A stretch of DNA of 11,217 bases, from the NCBI GenBank assembly GCA_964456815.1, contig CAYWCO010000034.1, forward strand, positions 1 to 11,217. Direction: 5' to 3'. A model generated the notes under the pieces. The model was not told the origin of the DNA. It did not search any database and was given only the letters and a program-made list of their open reading frames with translations. The position numbers and the translations under genes are program-made. This DNA comes from CAVTZP01 sp964456815 (GTDB taxonomy: Bacteria; Chloroflexota; Dehalococcoidia; Dehalococcoidales; BS750m-G39). Of the stretch, positions 1 to 6,226 are shown piece by piece (within the stretch, counting starts at the first letter, position 1; each line of letters begins with the position of its first letter).

Positions 1-77
1 AGGGTGTGAGGGGGGAATAGGACGTTAGCTTGTTGCGAAATGGTTACTAAAACTGCATTGACTTGGGGGGAAACCTG

Positions 78-1262
78 ATGTCTGGGCAAAATTATGGTAT
101 AATTCCATTAACAACCCTTGAAGTAGAAAGGCTGCGGGCAAAAATAATGGCGAAGATTCACGAGGTTGATACCGTCCTTTTTGTTGGAGCGGGTGCTTCC
201 GTTCCATTCCAATATCAGACGACAGACCAATTCATAGATGAAATACGAAATATGTACTTGGAGCCAGCCGAGAAGGAGATTTTTGAGTTTTACGCTCAAA
301 AACCCAATGTTACTATCGAGGATATTATTCGGGCTCTTGATATACGCTTAAAGGAGAGCAATAACCCATTATTGAGAGAAGAAGCACTTTCACCACTTCG
401 TACCACACAAGTTTCTCCCCCAGACGATGAGCTGAGGCAAAAATTTGAAGAAGAAAAAAAGAAACTAGAGAAACGGCTCGATGCATATAAGACCCTTAAG
501 GATAGAATTTTAAGCCAATTGTATATCGCTTATGGTGATAAGCCCGAGTTGGAGAAAGCATGGGAAGTTTATGCAGGCTACATTGGTATTCTTAGAGAAA
601 GCAACGGCGCTATAGTTCCTATATTCACAACGAATTATGACAAAGTCATAGAGACCCTAGAAAATATTCGTGACTCTGAGATTAACCATGTGATAAGGGG
701 GTTTAAAGAACAGAAGGATGGGGTTCCGACAAATCCAGTTTGGACACCCGAGGAAGTACTCGACCAAGAACCAAAGCAAGATAGGATACTCCTTTTTAAG
801 TTGCACGGCTCTTTAAACTGGAGGATAGATATCAGGAATACAATAAGGGAGGCAGAGGAGGGAGCCTTTGAACTACGTGGCTTTTGGAAAGAAAATGTGC
901 TTATACCGCCTGGCACTGTTGACTTCCAATATGGAGAACCCTACCAGTCGTTGAGAACATATTTTGAGGGATACTTGATGCAGGCTAAAACATGTGTTGT
1001 TATCGGCTATAGATTTGATGACCTCACAATTCGGGATATCTTCTTAAGAAGTCTAGAACGAGGTCTTCGCCTAGTTATGCTAAATCCAGAGGCTAAGAAA
1101 ATCAAGGCTGATAAGTTCCCTCAATTTGAAAACATAGTGAGTATTCCCAAGACCATTGAGGAGGGGGTAGGCGATTTAAGAGAAGTTTTGATACCAAGCG
1201 AAGCTCCGTCAGTTACTAAGTCAGAAGCAGAGGAAGCAGAGGAAGCAGAGGAAAAACCTTGA
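78..1262 (+). CDS. SIR2-like (SIR2_2-type) domain protein, putative NAD-binding or NAD-hydrolysing defence protein
   Basis: From the ATG at 78 the protein is 394 aa. An in-frame TTG at 63 exists, but GGGGGGAAA (65-73) is placed as a ribosome binding site for the ATG. Sirtuin-fold landmarks are visible in order: LFVGAGAS (about residues 34-41, the NAD-binding glycine loop), FTTNYD (183-188, counterpart of the TQNxD motif), KLHGS (241-245, the position of the catalytic His) and VVIGYRFDD followed by VMLNP (307-337), which is typical of the SIR2_2 group. A charged, probably coiled insert occupies about residues 115-145. The C-terminus ends in a short Glu/Ala repeat. SIR2-like domains in defence systems such as Thoeris ThsA and DSR proteins deplete NAD+ on phage infection. 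Assigning that role here is inference, since no partner gene is visible and the upstream side is cut off. The gene is more A/T-rich than its neighbours, which suggests separate acquisition. Confidence 0.85.
   Translation: MSGQNYGIIPLTTLEVERLRAKIMAKIHEVDTVLFVGAGASVPFQYQTTDQFIDEIRNMYLEPAEKEIFEFYAQKPNVTIEDIIRALDIRLKESNNPLLREEALSPLRTTQVSPPDDELRQKFEEEKKKLEKRLDAYKTLKDRILSQLYIAYGDKPELEKAWEVYAGYIGILRESNGAIVPIFTTNYDKVIETLENIRDSEINHVIRGFKEQKDGVPTNPVWTPEEVLDQEPKQDRILLFKLHGSLNWRIDIRNTIREAEEGAFELRGFWKENVLIPPGTVDFQYGEPYQSLRTYFEGYLMQAKTCVVIGYRFDDLTIRDIFLRSLERGLRLVMLNPEAKKIKADKFPQFENIVSIPKTIEEGVGDLREVLIPSEAPSVTKSEAEEAEEAEEKP
1224..1250 (+). repeat. Three tandem copies of a 9-bp unit (GAAGCAGAG)
   Basis: Three perfect head-to-tail copies of GAAGCAGAG run directly into a further GAA. 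They encode the Glu-Ala-Glu repeat just before the stop of the SIR2-like protein. The unit is a multiple of three, so copy-number change by slippage would lengthen or shorten the acidic tail without shifting the frame. Confidence 0.9.
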
Positions 1263-1308
1263 CGAAATGACGTAACGTTAACACTGGTGGTGGGAGGAGA
1301 GTTTGAAA

Positions 1309-1336
1309 GGGGGCGTAAGCCCCCTCTCTTTATAAA
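1309..1336 (+). terminator. Likely rho-independent terminator of the SIR2-like gene
   Basis: GGGGGC (1309-1314) and GCCCCC (1319-1324) form a perfect 6-bp all-G/C stem around a GTAA tetraloop. A T-rich stretch (TCTCTTTATAAA) follows on the + strand. It lies about 46 bp after the SIR2-like stop codon. The T tract is interrupted, so termination strength is uncertain. Confidence 0.65.
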
Positions 1337-1370
1337 CAAATTCCCCTTCCCCTAATCTAAGGGGAAGGGG
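1333..1370 (-). terminator. Likely terminator of the IPT/TIG gene
   Basis: CCCCTTCCCC (1343-1352) and GGGGAAGGGG (1361-1370) are perfect 10-bp inverted arms around an 8-nt loop. Read on the - strand, the stem is followed by AATTTGTTTATA, a T-rich tail, and it begins about 27 bp beyond the IPT gene stop. With the hairpin at 1309-1324 it makes a pair of terminators between convergent genes. The G-rich run that follows (to about 1387) looks like generic intergenic sequence and could belong to a dispersed genomic repeat. Confidence 0.65.
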
Positions 1371-1397
1371 ACACAGGGGATGGGGTTACCCTATAAC

Positions 1398-2384
1398 CTA
1401 GTAACTATAGGCGTATTTTCTGCCCACCCAGATACCCAATATAAAGAGCCCCAGCCCGGCTATCCCCATCAGGGCATATATACCCCACTGGGGGAAGATA
1501 AAGCTAGACTCGCCGGCATCTATGGTGAACATGACGCTCGCGGTATTGCCCTCCACGTCGGTTATGCACACCTCATAGGTCTGGAGGGGCATATCCGGCA
1601 CCTCAAAGGTAGCCTCAAGGTTGCCGTCGCTACTTGAGTTATCTGTTGCCACCGCCTTATCACCAAAATCAATGGTAATCCGGCTATTATGGCCAAAGCC
1701 GGTGCCGCTGACATTTACCGCCTCACCGATAGCCCCTGCTACCGGGTCAAGGACAATGGAAGGGATGACACTGAAAAATGTTTCCGCAATATTGCCTGCC
1801 GGGTCCATAGCTATAACCCTGTGTTCCTGGCCGGTGCTCTCGGGAACGGTGAAGACGTGAGCACACTCACCGGTAGGGGTAGCTGGCGTCGAGCCCAGCT
1901 CTATATCGGTATGGTTGGAGTAGGTGAAGGTTACCTCCTGGCTGGCGCGAAAGCCGGTGCCGCTGATGGTTACCGTGGTGCCGACAACTCCTCCCCCCTG
2001 GTCAAGGGTAATGCTCGGCTGGGGAACAACGAACTCCGTACTGCCACCTAACTGGTTGCCGTTTGCGTCCTTAACCGTTACATAGGCTCTTCCCGGCATA
2101 GCACTATCAGGGACCTGGAAGGAATGGGTGAACTGGCCGTTTCCCTTAACGGTTATCGGGCTGCCATCAACCTCAAGGCTGCCAAAGTATATGTGTACCT
2201 TGTCGCCAGCATAGGATGAAAAATTTTCCCCGGTAACGGTAATCTGGGTACCGGCTGTCCCCGAGGTGGGGGAGAGGGTGATGGTGGGGGCAGCAAGGGC
2301 TGGCGTTGAGAGAATGGTTACTGTTATAACCGAAAGGATGACGGCTGTCGCTAAAACGGCAAAAAATCTCTTAAATAATCTCAC
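1398..2384 (-). CDS. Secreted, membrane-anchored protein with three IPT/TIG-like repeats
   Basis: The protein is 328 aa. It starts at GTG (2384-2382) behind a consensus GGAGGT (2395-2390). Residues 1-32 form a signal peptide: basic MRLFKR, a hydrophobic core, and a TPALAA cleavage region. Three Ig-like repeats follow at about 33-121, 123-207 and 208-289. Each opens with a hydrophobic-L-x-P/Q strand and then a G-x-x-G-x-x-V/I-x-[IV]-[ST]-G-x-[GN]-F signature (for example ISGTGF and VSGTGF), the hallmark of IPT/TIG folds. A transmembrane helix at about 300-321 and a short RKYAYSY tail anchor the C-terminus, leaving the repeats outside the cell. Such proteins usually serve in adhesion or the cell envelope, but no ligand can be read from the sequence. 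It is transcribed away from the phage block and shares its upstream control region. It looks like a host gene, not a phage gene. Confidence 0.85.
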   Translation of the reverse strand: MRLFKRFFAVLATAVILSVITVTILSTPALAAPTITLSPTSGTAGTQITVTGENFSSYAGDKVHIYFGSLEVDGSPITVKGNGQFTHSFQVPDSAMPGRAYVTVKDANGNQLGGSTEFVVPQPSITLDQGGGVVGTTVTISGTGFRASQEVTFTYSNHTDIELGSTPATPTGECAHVFTVPESTGQEHRVIAMDPAGNIAETFFSVIPSIVLDPVAGAIGEAVNVSGTGFGHNSRITIDFGDKAVATDNSSSDGNLEATFEVPDMPLQTYEVCITDVEGNTASVMFTIDAGESSFIFPQWGIYALMGIAGLGLFILGIWVGRKYAYSY

Positions 2385-2389
2385 CGCTT

Positions 2390-2395
2390 ACCTCC
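2390..2395 (-). promoter_or_regulatory. Ribosome binding site fixing a GTG start
   Basis: On the - strand GGAGGT stands 5 nt before GTG (2384-2382). This consensus Shine-Dalgarno is the reason for accepting the GTG as the start, and the signal peptide begins exactly there. Confidence 0.8.
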
Positions 2396-2406
2396 AATAC
2401 CACCGG

Positions 2407-2425
2407 ATATTACCTACGGTAATAT
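2407..2425 (-). promoter_or_regulatory. Perfect 8-bp inverted repeat in the IPT gene leader (operator candidate)
   Basis: ATATTACC and GGTAATAT are exact reverse complements separated by TAC. The element lies between the predicted transcription start (about 2441) and the GTG start of the IPT gene. The short spacer and A/T-rich arms fit a dimeric repressor site better than a stable RNA hairpin, though either is possible. The function is inferred from position and symmetry only. Confidence 0.5.
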
Positions 2426-2447
2426 AGCTGAAGTTTATATTTATCTA

Positions 2448-2476
2448 ATAATAGCCTTCCGTCCACCCTCTGTCAA
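2448..2476 (-). promoter_or_regulatory. Strong sigma-70-type promoter for the IPT/TIG gene
   Basis: On the - strand, TTGACA (2476-2471) is a perfect -35 box and TATTAT (2453-2448) is a near-consensus -10, separated by exactly 17 bp. Transcription would start near 2441, giving a leader of about 56 nt that contains the 2407-2425 inverted repeat. Confidence 0.75.
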
Positions 2477-2502
2477 TCCCCCGAAAATGTGACAAAGCAC
2501 TG

Positions 2503-2532
2503 TTGACTGTATTAGAACATATGTGCTATTAT
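2503..2532 (+). promoter_or_regulatory. Sigma-70-type promoter for the phage-type gene block
   Basis: TTGACT (2503-2508) and TATTAT (2527-2532) are separated by 18 bp. Transcription would start about 2539, some 30 nt before the ATG at 2570. It is the only convincing promoter I see ahead of the capsid genes, and the tight spacing downstream suggests that it serves most of the block. It is divergent from the IPT promoter, with 26 bp between the two -35 boxes. Confidence 0.7.
2514..2527 (+). promoter_or_regulatory. LexA-box-like near-palindrome inside the promoter spacer
   Basis: AGAACATATGTGCT is a 14-bp palindrome apart from one mismatched pair. Its core GAACATATGTGC differs by one base from the Bacillus-type LexA site GAAC-N4-GTTC. 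It fills the spacer and touches the -10 box, so a bound protein would block RNA polymerase. SOS control of the capsid block is therefore plausible, but the LexA specificity of this organism is unknown to me. Another dimeric regulator, including the product of the first gene, could use the site. Confidence 0.45.
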
Positions 2533-2569
2533 GAGCATCGCACCGCTGAGATTATTAGGGACGTAAGCC

Positions 2570-2845
2570 ATGTGTTGGGATGAGAGTGGACAGGATTTAC
2601 CCCCGGAGTATTGCCACTATAAAGATGATGGTTGCGAATTTGCCGATTCATGTCTTAACTGTCCCTTTCCCGAGTGTATCTATGTTCGGCCCGGGGGTAG
2701 ACAGCAATGGCTAAAGGATTTGAGAGACAGGGAGGTATTAAGGCTGTTCACTACTCAGGGCAAAGAGGTAAAGGAGCTGGCGTTTATGTTCGGCGTTAGT
2801 CGGCGCACCATCCAGCGGATATTAAAGAGGGCTAAAGATGAATAA
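2570..2845 (+). CDS. Small Cys-rich helix-turn-helix protein, first gene of the phage block
   Basis: The protein is 91 aa, with ATG at 2570 behind a weak TAGGGA (2556-2561). The N-terminal half carries six cysteines (2, 15, 22, 28, 31, 36), five of them in C-x6-C-x5-C-x2-C-x4-C spacing, which suggests a small metal-binding knuckle. Residues about 54-87 form a helix-turn-helix of resolvase or sigma-factor type: VLRLF, then VKELAFMFGVSRRTIQRIL. It overlaps the portal start by 8 bp, so the two are translationally coupled. It occupies the slot where a small terminase subunit often lies, and TerS proteins also use HTH domains, but the Cys knuckle fits a transcription regulator equally well. It may control the promoter just upstream. 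I do not recognise a named family. Confidence 0.75.
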   Translation: MCWDESGQDLPPEYCHYKDDGCEFADSCLNCPFPECIYVRPGGRQQWLKDLRDREVLRLFTTQGKEVKELAFMFGVSRRTIQRILKRAKDE

Positions 2846-4235
2846 AACTTCTATTGCGGCACAGTTAAACCGTCTTGATATCGACCGCCTCCGGGGATAT
2901 CGGGAGCTGCTTGATTTCTACTACGGTCGGCAGTGGGAGGGGAGAGAGAGGTGGGGGGAGAAAAGACTCACCTTCAACTATGCCAAGGTCTTTATTGACA
3001 AGGTTACTTCATACCTGATGTCCGGCATTAACTTTGCCGTGGATGCGGTTGAGGACTCAGACAAAGCCAGAACAAAAGCCCATAGCGCCGAAGCCGCCCT
3101 GCGCCAGGTCTACGAGGATAATAACCTGGAGCAGCTTGACCTTGACACCGAGATTGATTGCGCCATCCTCGGCGATGCCAGCTACAAGCTTATCTGGGAC
3201 GGGGAGACAAAGAAGGTGAGGGTTACCGCCCCCGATGTCCAGGGCATCTATGCCTGGTGGTTGGGGGATGATACCTCAAGGATATGGCGGGTAGCCTCTA
3301 GGTACAGCCTGAGCGCTGAAGAGAGCGAGTTCCTCTATCAGGTAAAGCCCAGGGGTAAGGCAGCGACTGTTGTTGAGCTGTGGACCGACGCTGAATTTGA
3401 GCTCTATCTGGATGATACCCTGGTTGAGAAGAAGCCCAACCCCTATGGTTTTATCCCCTTTATTATCTACCCTAACCTCAGGGAGCCAAAGAGGTTCTGG
3501 GGTATATCTGACCTGTCGCAGATTATGGAGTCGCAGCGGGAGCTTAACCGGGCGATGTCGCAGCTGTCACGGATACTGGAGCTATCGGGCAATCCTATCG
3601 CCGTCCTGGAGAATGTTGAGGAGGCTGAGGATATTGCCGTCAAACCGGGGGCGGTTTGGACTATCCCCGAGGATGCTAAAGCCTATCTCCTTGACCTGCT
3701 GCAGGGTGGTGGGGTGAGGCTGCACATAGATTATATAAATCTGCTCTATAGAACGATGCATGATATCGCCGAGTCTCCCCGGGCTGCCTTTGGCGGTACC
3801 GAAAGGGACCTATCCGGGGTAGCCCTTGAGCTTGAGCTTAACCCCCTGCTTCAGAAGGTGAGGCGGAAGCGGATTATCAGGACTGCCGTCTATAACCGCA
3901 GAAACCGCATGATTCTTAACCTCCTGGAGAAATACCACGGGGAGAGCTTTGGCGAAAACCGGCTGCGGGTAACCTGGAGTCCGATACTACCCCAGGATTT
4001 GACCCGCCTGGTCTCTAACGAGCAAACACTGGTCCAGAGTGGTATCCACTCCCGGCGTGGGGCTATGGAGGAGGTGGGGATTGGAGACCCGGAGAACGAG
4101 TTTAAACGATGGCTTGAGGAGAGGGAGACTATCTTGAAGATGAATAGACAACTCAACGCTAGGTCTAACCGAGGTGGAGAGGGAGAGAGAGCTTTAGCCG
4201 CCGAGGCTGGAGACACTAGTGAATCTTCATCGTAA
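2838..4235 (+). CDS. Phage portal protein, SPP1 gp6-like
   Basis: The protein is 465 aa, with ATG at 2838 inside the previous gene and AAAGAGG (2824-2830) as ribosome binding site. Portal proteins form the dodecameric ring at one capsid vertex through which DNA passes and to which the tail adaptor binds. The N-terminal region (about 1-70: YRELLDFYYGRQW, then NYAKVFIDKVTSYLMSG) is the usual opening of SPP1 gp6-family portals. The segment with GDASYKL (112-118) and the PNPYGFIPFIIYPN stretch (200-213) belong to the wing. The helical IMESQRELNRAMSQLSRILE (229-248), the HIDYINLLYRTMHDIAESPR region (296-315) and SGVALELELNPLL (326-338) fit the stem and crown layout. The C-terminus is charged and looks disordered. 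The length is normal and no truncation is seen. The scaffold candidate follows 12 nt after the stop. No large terminase precedes it. Confidence 0.85.
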   Translation: MNKTSIAAQLNRLDIDRLRGYRELLDFYYGRQWEGRERWGEKRLTFNYAKVFIDKVTSYLMSGINFAVDAVEDSDKARTKAHSAEAALRQVYEDNNLEQLDLDTEIDCAILGDASYKLIWDGETKKVRVTAPDVQGIYAWWLGDDTSRIWRVASRYSLSAEESEFLYQVKPRGKAATVVELWTDAEFELYLDDTLVEKKPNPYGFIPFIIYPNLREPKRFWGISDLSQIMESQRELNRAMSQLSRILELSGNPIAVLENVEEAEDIAVKPGAVWTIPEDAKAYLLDLLQGGGVRLHIDYINLLYRTMHDIAESPRAAFGGTERDLSGVALELELNPLLQKVRRKRIIRTAVYNRRNRMILNLLEKYHGESFGENRLRVTWSPILPQDLTRLVSNEQTLVQSGIHSRRGAMEEVGIGDPENEFKRWLEERETILKMNRQLNARSNRGGEGERALAAEAGDTSESSS

Positions 4236-4247
4236 GGAGGGTGAAAA

Positions 4248-4727
4248 TTGCCGAATAAGAATAACGAAGACCAGAATGCCGCCGGGGAGGAGCTGGAAGG
4301 TAGCGCCGCCAGAATTGCGGAACTTGAGCAACTTATCGCCAGCAAGGAGAGGGAGCTTGCCCTCAAGGACTCCCGCATCTCCGAGCTTGAGCAGGCAGTA
4401 GCTGATAGAGACAACCAGATTGCTGCCCTCACGCAGTCCCTGGCTGAGCTTGAGGGCGGGCTGTCTCAGGCGGTGGAGGCTTATCGGGCTCTGGTAGTCA
4501 AAGCAAACCCCGCCGTACCCGAGGAGCTGATAAGCGGCGATACCATTGAGGAGATTGACGACTCTCTAGCCAGTGCCCGGGTCCTTGTTGATAGGGTAAG
4601 GCAGGAGCTGGAGGTTGAAATCGCCGCCGCAAAAATTCCGGCGGGGGCACCACTGAGGACGCCACTGGACTTCTCAGCGCTATCCCCAAAGGAGAAGATT
4701 CAATATGCAATAGGAGAAAGGAGATAA
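4248..4727 (+). CDS. Putative capsid scaffolding protein (coiled coil)
   Basis: The protein is 159 aa, starting at TTG 4248 with an excellent AAGGAGGGTGA (4234-4244) upstream. This site also overlaps the end of the portal gene, implying coupling. Residues about 14-85 form a long, acidic, heptad-rich coiled coil (ELEQLIASKERELALKDSR, then AALTQSLAELEGG). A second helical stretch (about 100-128) and a short basic end (SPKEKIQYAIGERR) follow; a basic C-terminus is the usual capsid-binding element of scaffolds. Position between portal and capsid genes, size and composition all match a scaffolding protein, which templates the prohead and then leaves. There is no sequence-level proof, because scaffolds diverge quickly. 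No protease domain is visible, so a protease-independent scaffold of P22 or SPP1 type is the simpler reading. Confidence 0.65.
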   Translation: MPNKNNEDQNAAGEELEGSAARIAELEQLIASKERELALKDSRISELEQAVADRDNQIAALTQSLAELEGGLSQAVEAYRALVVKANPAVPEELISGDTIEEIDDSLASARVLVDRVRQELEVEIAAAKIPAGAPLRTPLDFSALSPKEKIQYAIGERR

Positions 4728-4730
4728 AAA

Positions 4731-5651
4731 ATGGCATTAACGTTAAATGAGGCAGCCAAGCTGTCAAACGATATGCTTCTGCAGGGGGTGGTGGAGACCA
4801 TAGTCAAGGACTCCCCCGTCCTTCAGCAGCTATCATTTATTGAGATTGTGGGCAATGTCCTTACCTATAACCAGGAAAAGACCCTGCCCACCATAGATTT
4901 CTATGATGTCGGTGATACCTGGGCCGAGTCCACCCCCACCTTTGAGCAGAAAACGGCAAGCCTGAAGATTATGGGTGGTGATGCCGACGTCGATAACTTC
5001 CTCAAGGCGACCAGGAGTAATATCCAGGACCTGGAGGCGGCCGTGGTTGAGCTCAAGGCTAAGGCGCTCAGGGACAAGTTTGAGGAGACCTTCATCTACG
5101 GCGATTCAGCTGCCAGTGCCAAGCAGTTTGATGGCCTGAGGAAGCTCATTGATACCACCACCCCCAGCGACCGGCTAATTGCCATGGGGCCAACGGGGGC
5201 TACCCTTACCCTGGCCAAGCTGGATGAGCTTATTGACGCCGTAAAGGGCGGTAAGCCCGCCCTGCTGCTTATGAGCCGGCGCTCAAGGCGCAAGCTTAAC
5301 GCCCTGGTCAGGGCTGCCGGTGGCATGATTGAGACCGATAGGGATAACTGGGGCAACTTTGTCCAGCTGTGGGACGGCATACCCATCGGCGTCAATGACT
5401 GGATACTGGATACCCATGTCCTTACCGATAGTATGGAGACGGAGACCACCGGAGGCGACTGCTCAACTATCTATGCCTTCCAGATGGGCGAGGGGGCGCT
5501 CTGCGGCTTGACCGGCCCCGGTCACGTCACCGTTGAGCCGATAGGCTCGCTTGAGACCAAGGACGCATCACGGACCCGGATTAAGTGGTACTGCTCGCTG
5601 GCTCTGTTCAGCTCAATCAAGGCGGCCGCTTTAATCGGCGTTCAGGACTAA
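4731..5651 (+). CDS. Major capsid protein, HK97 fold
   Basis: The protein is 306 aa, with ATG at 4731 preceded by AAAGGAG (4717-4723). The layout matches small HK97-fold shell proteins that lack an N-terminal delta domain. There is a helical N-arm (1-35), an E-loop-like beta stretch with VGDTWAESTPTFEQKTASLK (60-79), and the long spine helix region NIQDLEAAVVELKAKALRDK (97-116). FIYGD (121-125) is followed by the segment predicted to build the P and A domains: PALLLMSRRSRRKLNALVR (176-194), then WDGIPIGVNDWI (214-225), a very typical capsid signature. The C-terminus (RIKWYCSLALFSSIKAAALI) is a beta strand that returns to the P domain. Scaffold and capsid genes are 3 bp apart. A strong hairpin follows the stop codon, where a drop in downstream expression would be expected. 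Confidence 0.85.
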   Translation: MALTLNEAAKLSNDMLLQGVVETIVKDSPVLQQLSFIEIVGNVLTYNQEKTLPTIDFYDVGDTWAESTPTFEQKTASLKIMGGDADVDNFLKATRSNIQDLEAAVVELKAKALRDKFEETFIYGDSAASAKQFDGLRKLIDTTTPSDRLIAMGPTGATLTLAKLDELIDAVKGGKPALLLMSRRSRRKLNALVRAAGGMIETDRDNWGNFVQLWDGIPIGVNDWILDTHVLTDSMETETTGGDCSTIYAFQMGEGALCGLTGPGHVTVEPIGSLETKDASRTRIKWYCSLALFSSIKAAALIGVQD

Positions 5652-5661
5652 AATTGGCAAG

Positions 5662-5693
5662 TTTTGGGGAGCCCCTTGAGGGGCTCCCCAAAA
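5662..5693. other. Perfect 14-bp-stem hairpin between capsid gene and next gene
   Basis: TTTTGGGGAGCCCC (5662-5675) and GGGGCTCCCCAAAA (5680-5693) are exact inverted arms around TTGA. The hairpin begins 10 nt after the capsid stop and ends 9 nt before the next ATG. No T-run follows on the + strand (AAAAGGGG does), so it is a poor classical terminator except through the T-rich outer end of its own stem. It could attenuate readthrough, or protect the 3' end of capsid mRNA so that the shell protein is made in excess. Confidence 0.7.
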
Positions 5694-5702
5694 GGGGAAG
5701 AG

Positions 5703-6215
5703 ATGGAAAACAGAGACTTAGCTCAGTGGAAATGTCGCTATAGGCTTGAGAAAAGAGAGGGCGATATAAATTCGTGCAGGTCGCCGGAGGAAAGGTTGAC
5801 CTTTTTGGAAGATACCAGACCTTATGAGGTGATTGAGGGCGAGGGCAACTGCCTGCTTAACACCGGCATTGATGAGATGTGGGACTTGATTACCGGCGAT
5901 TCGTCAGCTCACTTTGACAACTCTAATGCCCAGATTGGCGTAGGCGATGATGATACCACTACTGATGCCACCCAGACCGACCTGCAGGCAGCGACCAACA
6001 AGACCTATAAAGGGATGGAGACCGGCTACCCCACCTCTACCTCGCAGAAGGCAACCTTTAGGGCTAGCTTTGGGAATGCTGAGGCTAATTTTGCCTGGAA
6101 TGAGTGGGTGGTAAAGCAGTCTTCCAGTGGCAAGTGCCTTAACCGGAAGGTTGACGCTCTGGGCACGAAGACTTCCGGCACCTGGACTTTGGAAGTGTCA
6201 ATTACCTTGAGTTAG
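5703..6215 (+). CDS. Putative virion structural protein (beta-rich, phage-type)
   Basis: From ATG 5703 the protein is 170 aa. An in-frame TTG at 5664 is rejected because it lies inside the hairpin stem, whereas GGGGAAGAG stands just before the ATG. The N-terminal 45 residues are charged. The rest is predicted beta-rich, with a conserved-looking IGVGDDDT turn (78-85), DLQAATNKTYKGM (93-105), NEWVV (123-127), LNRKV (146-150) and a closing TSGTWTLEVSITLS. I recall this arrangement (GVGD, then NEWG or similar, then LNRKV and a final alternating beta strand) from uncharacterised virion-associated phage proteins, but I know no assigned function. The position directly after the capsid gene allows a capsid decoration, head fibre or tail fibre role. 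These assignments are inference. Confidence 0.6.
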   Translation: MENRDLAQWKCRYRLEKREGDINSCRSPEERLTFLEDTRPYEVIEGEGNCLLNTGIDEMWDLITGDSSAHFDNSNAQIGVGDDDTTTDATQTDLQAATNKTYKGMETGYPTSTSQKATFRASFGNAEANFAWNEWVVKQSSSGKCLNRKVDALGTKTSGTWTLEVSITLS

Positions 6216-6226
6216 CAGGAGAGACG

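Noticed and set aside
1..62. Upstream gene fragment or promoter at the left edge
   Set aside because: All three forward frames meet early stops and no convincing -35/-10 pair with proper spacing is present in this short piece.
63..77. TTG at 63 as start of the SIR2-like protein
   Set aside because: The G-rich stretch beginning inside this codon is better placed as ribosome binding site for the ATG at 78.
635..916. Antisense open frames inside the SIR2-like, portal, capsid and hub genes (example given)
   Set aside because: Their translations lack domain features and they mirror convincing genes on the other strand, a common effect in G/C-rich coding DNA.
1309..1370. CRISPR-like or attachment-site repeat in the hairpin region
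   Set aside because: The two hairpins are different in sequence, have no regular spacers, and I found no matching copy at the other end of the phage block.
1380..2051. Forward-strand open frames across the IPT gene
   Set aside because: The - strand frame has signal peptide, three repeats, membrane helix, strong ribosome binding site and promoter; the forward frames have none of these.
2385..2569. tRNA, small RNA or riboswitch in the divergent intergenic region
   Set aside because: No cloverleaf or conserved riboswitch core is visible; the region is accounted for by two promoters and two palindromes.
2570..4235. A hidden or broken large terminase near the portal gene
   Set aside because: All coding space here is used by the HTH and portal genes, and no Walker A or nuclease motif of TerL is visible in any supplied frame translation.
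5664..5702. TTG at 5664 as start of the post-capsid gene
   Set aside because: It lies inside the perfect hairpin stem and has no ribosome binding site; ATG 5703 follows GGGGAAGAG.
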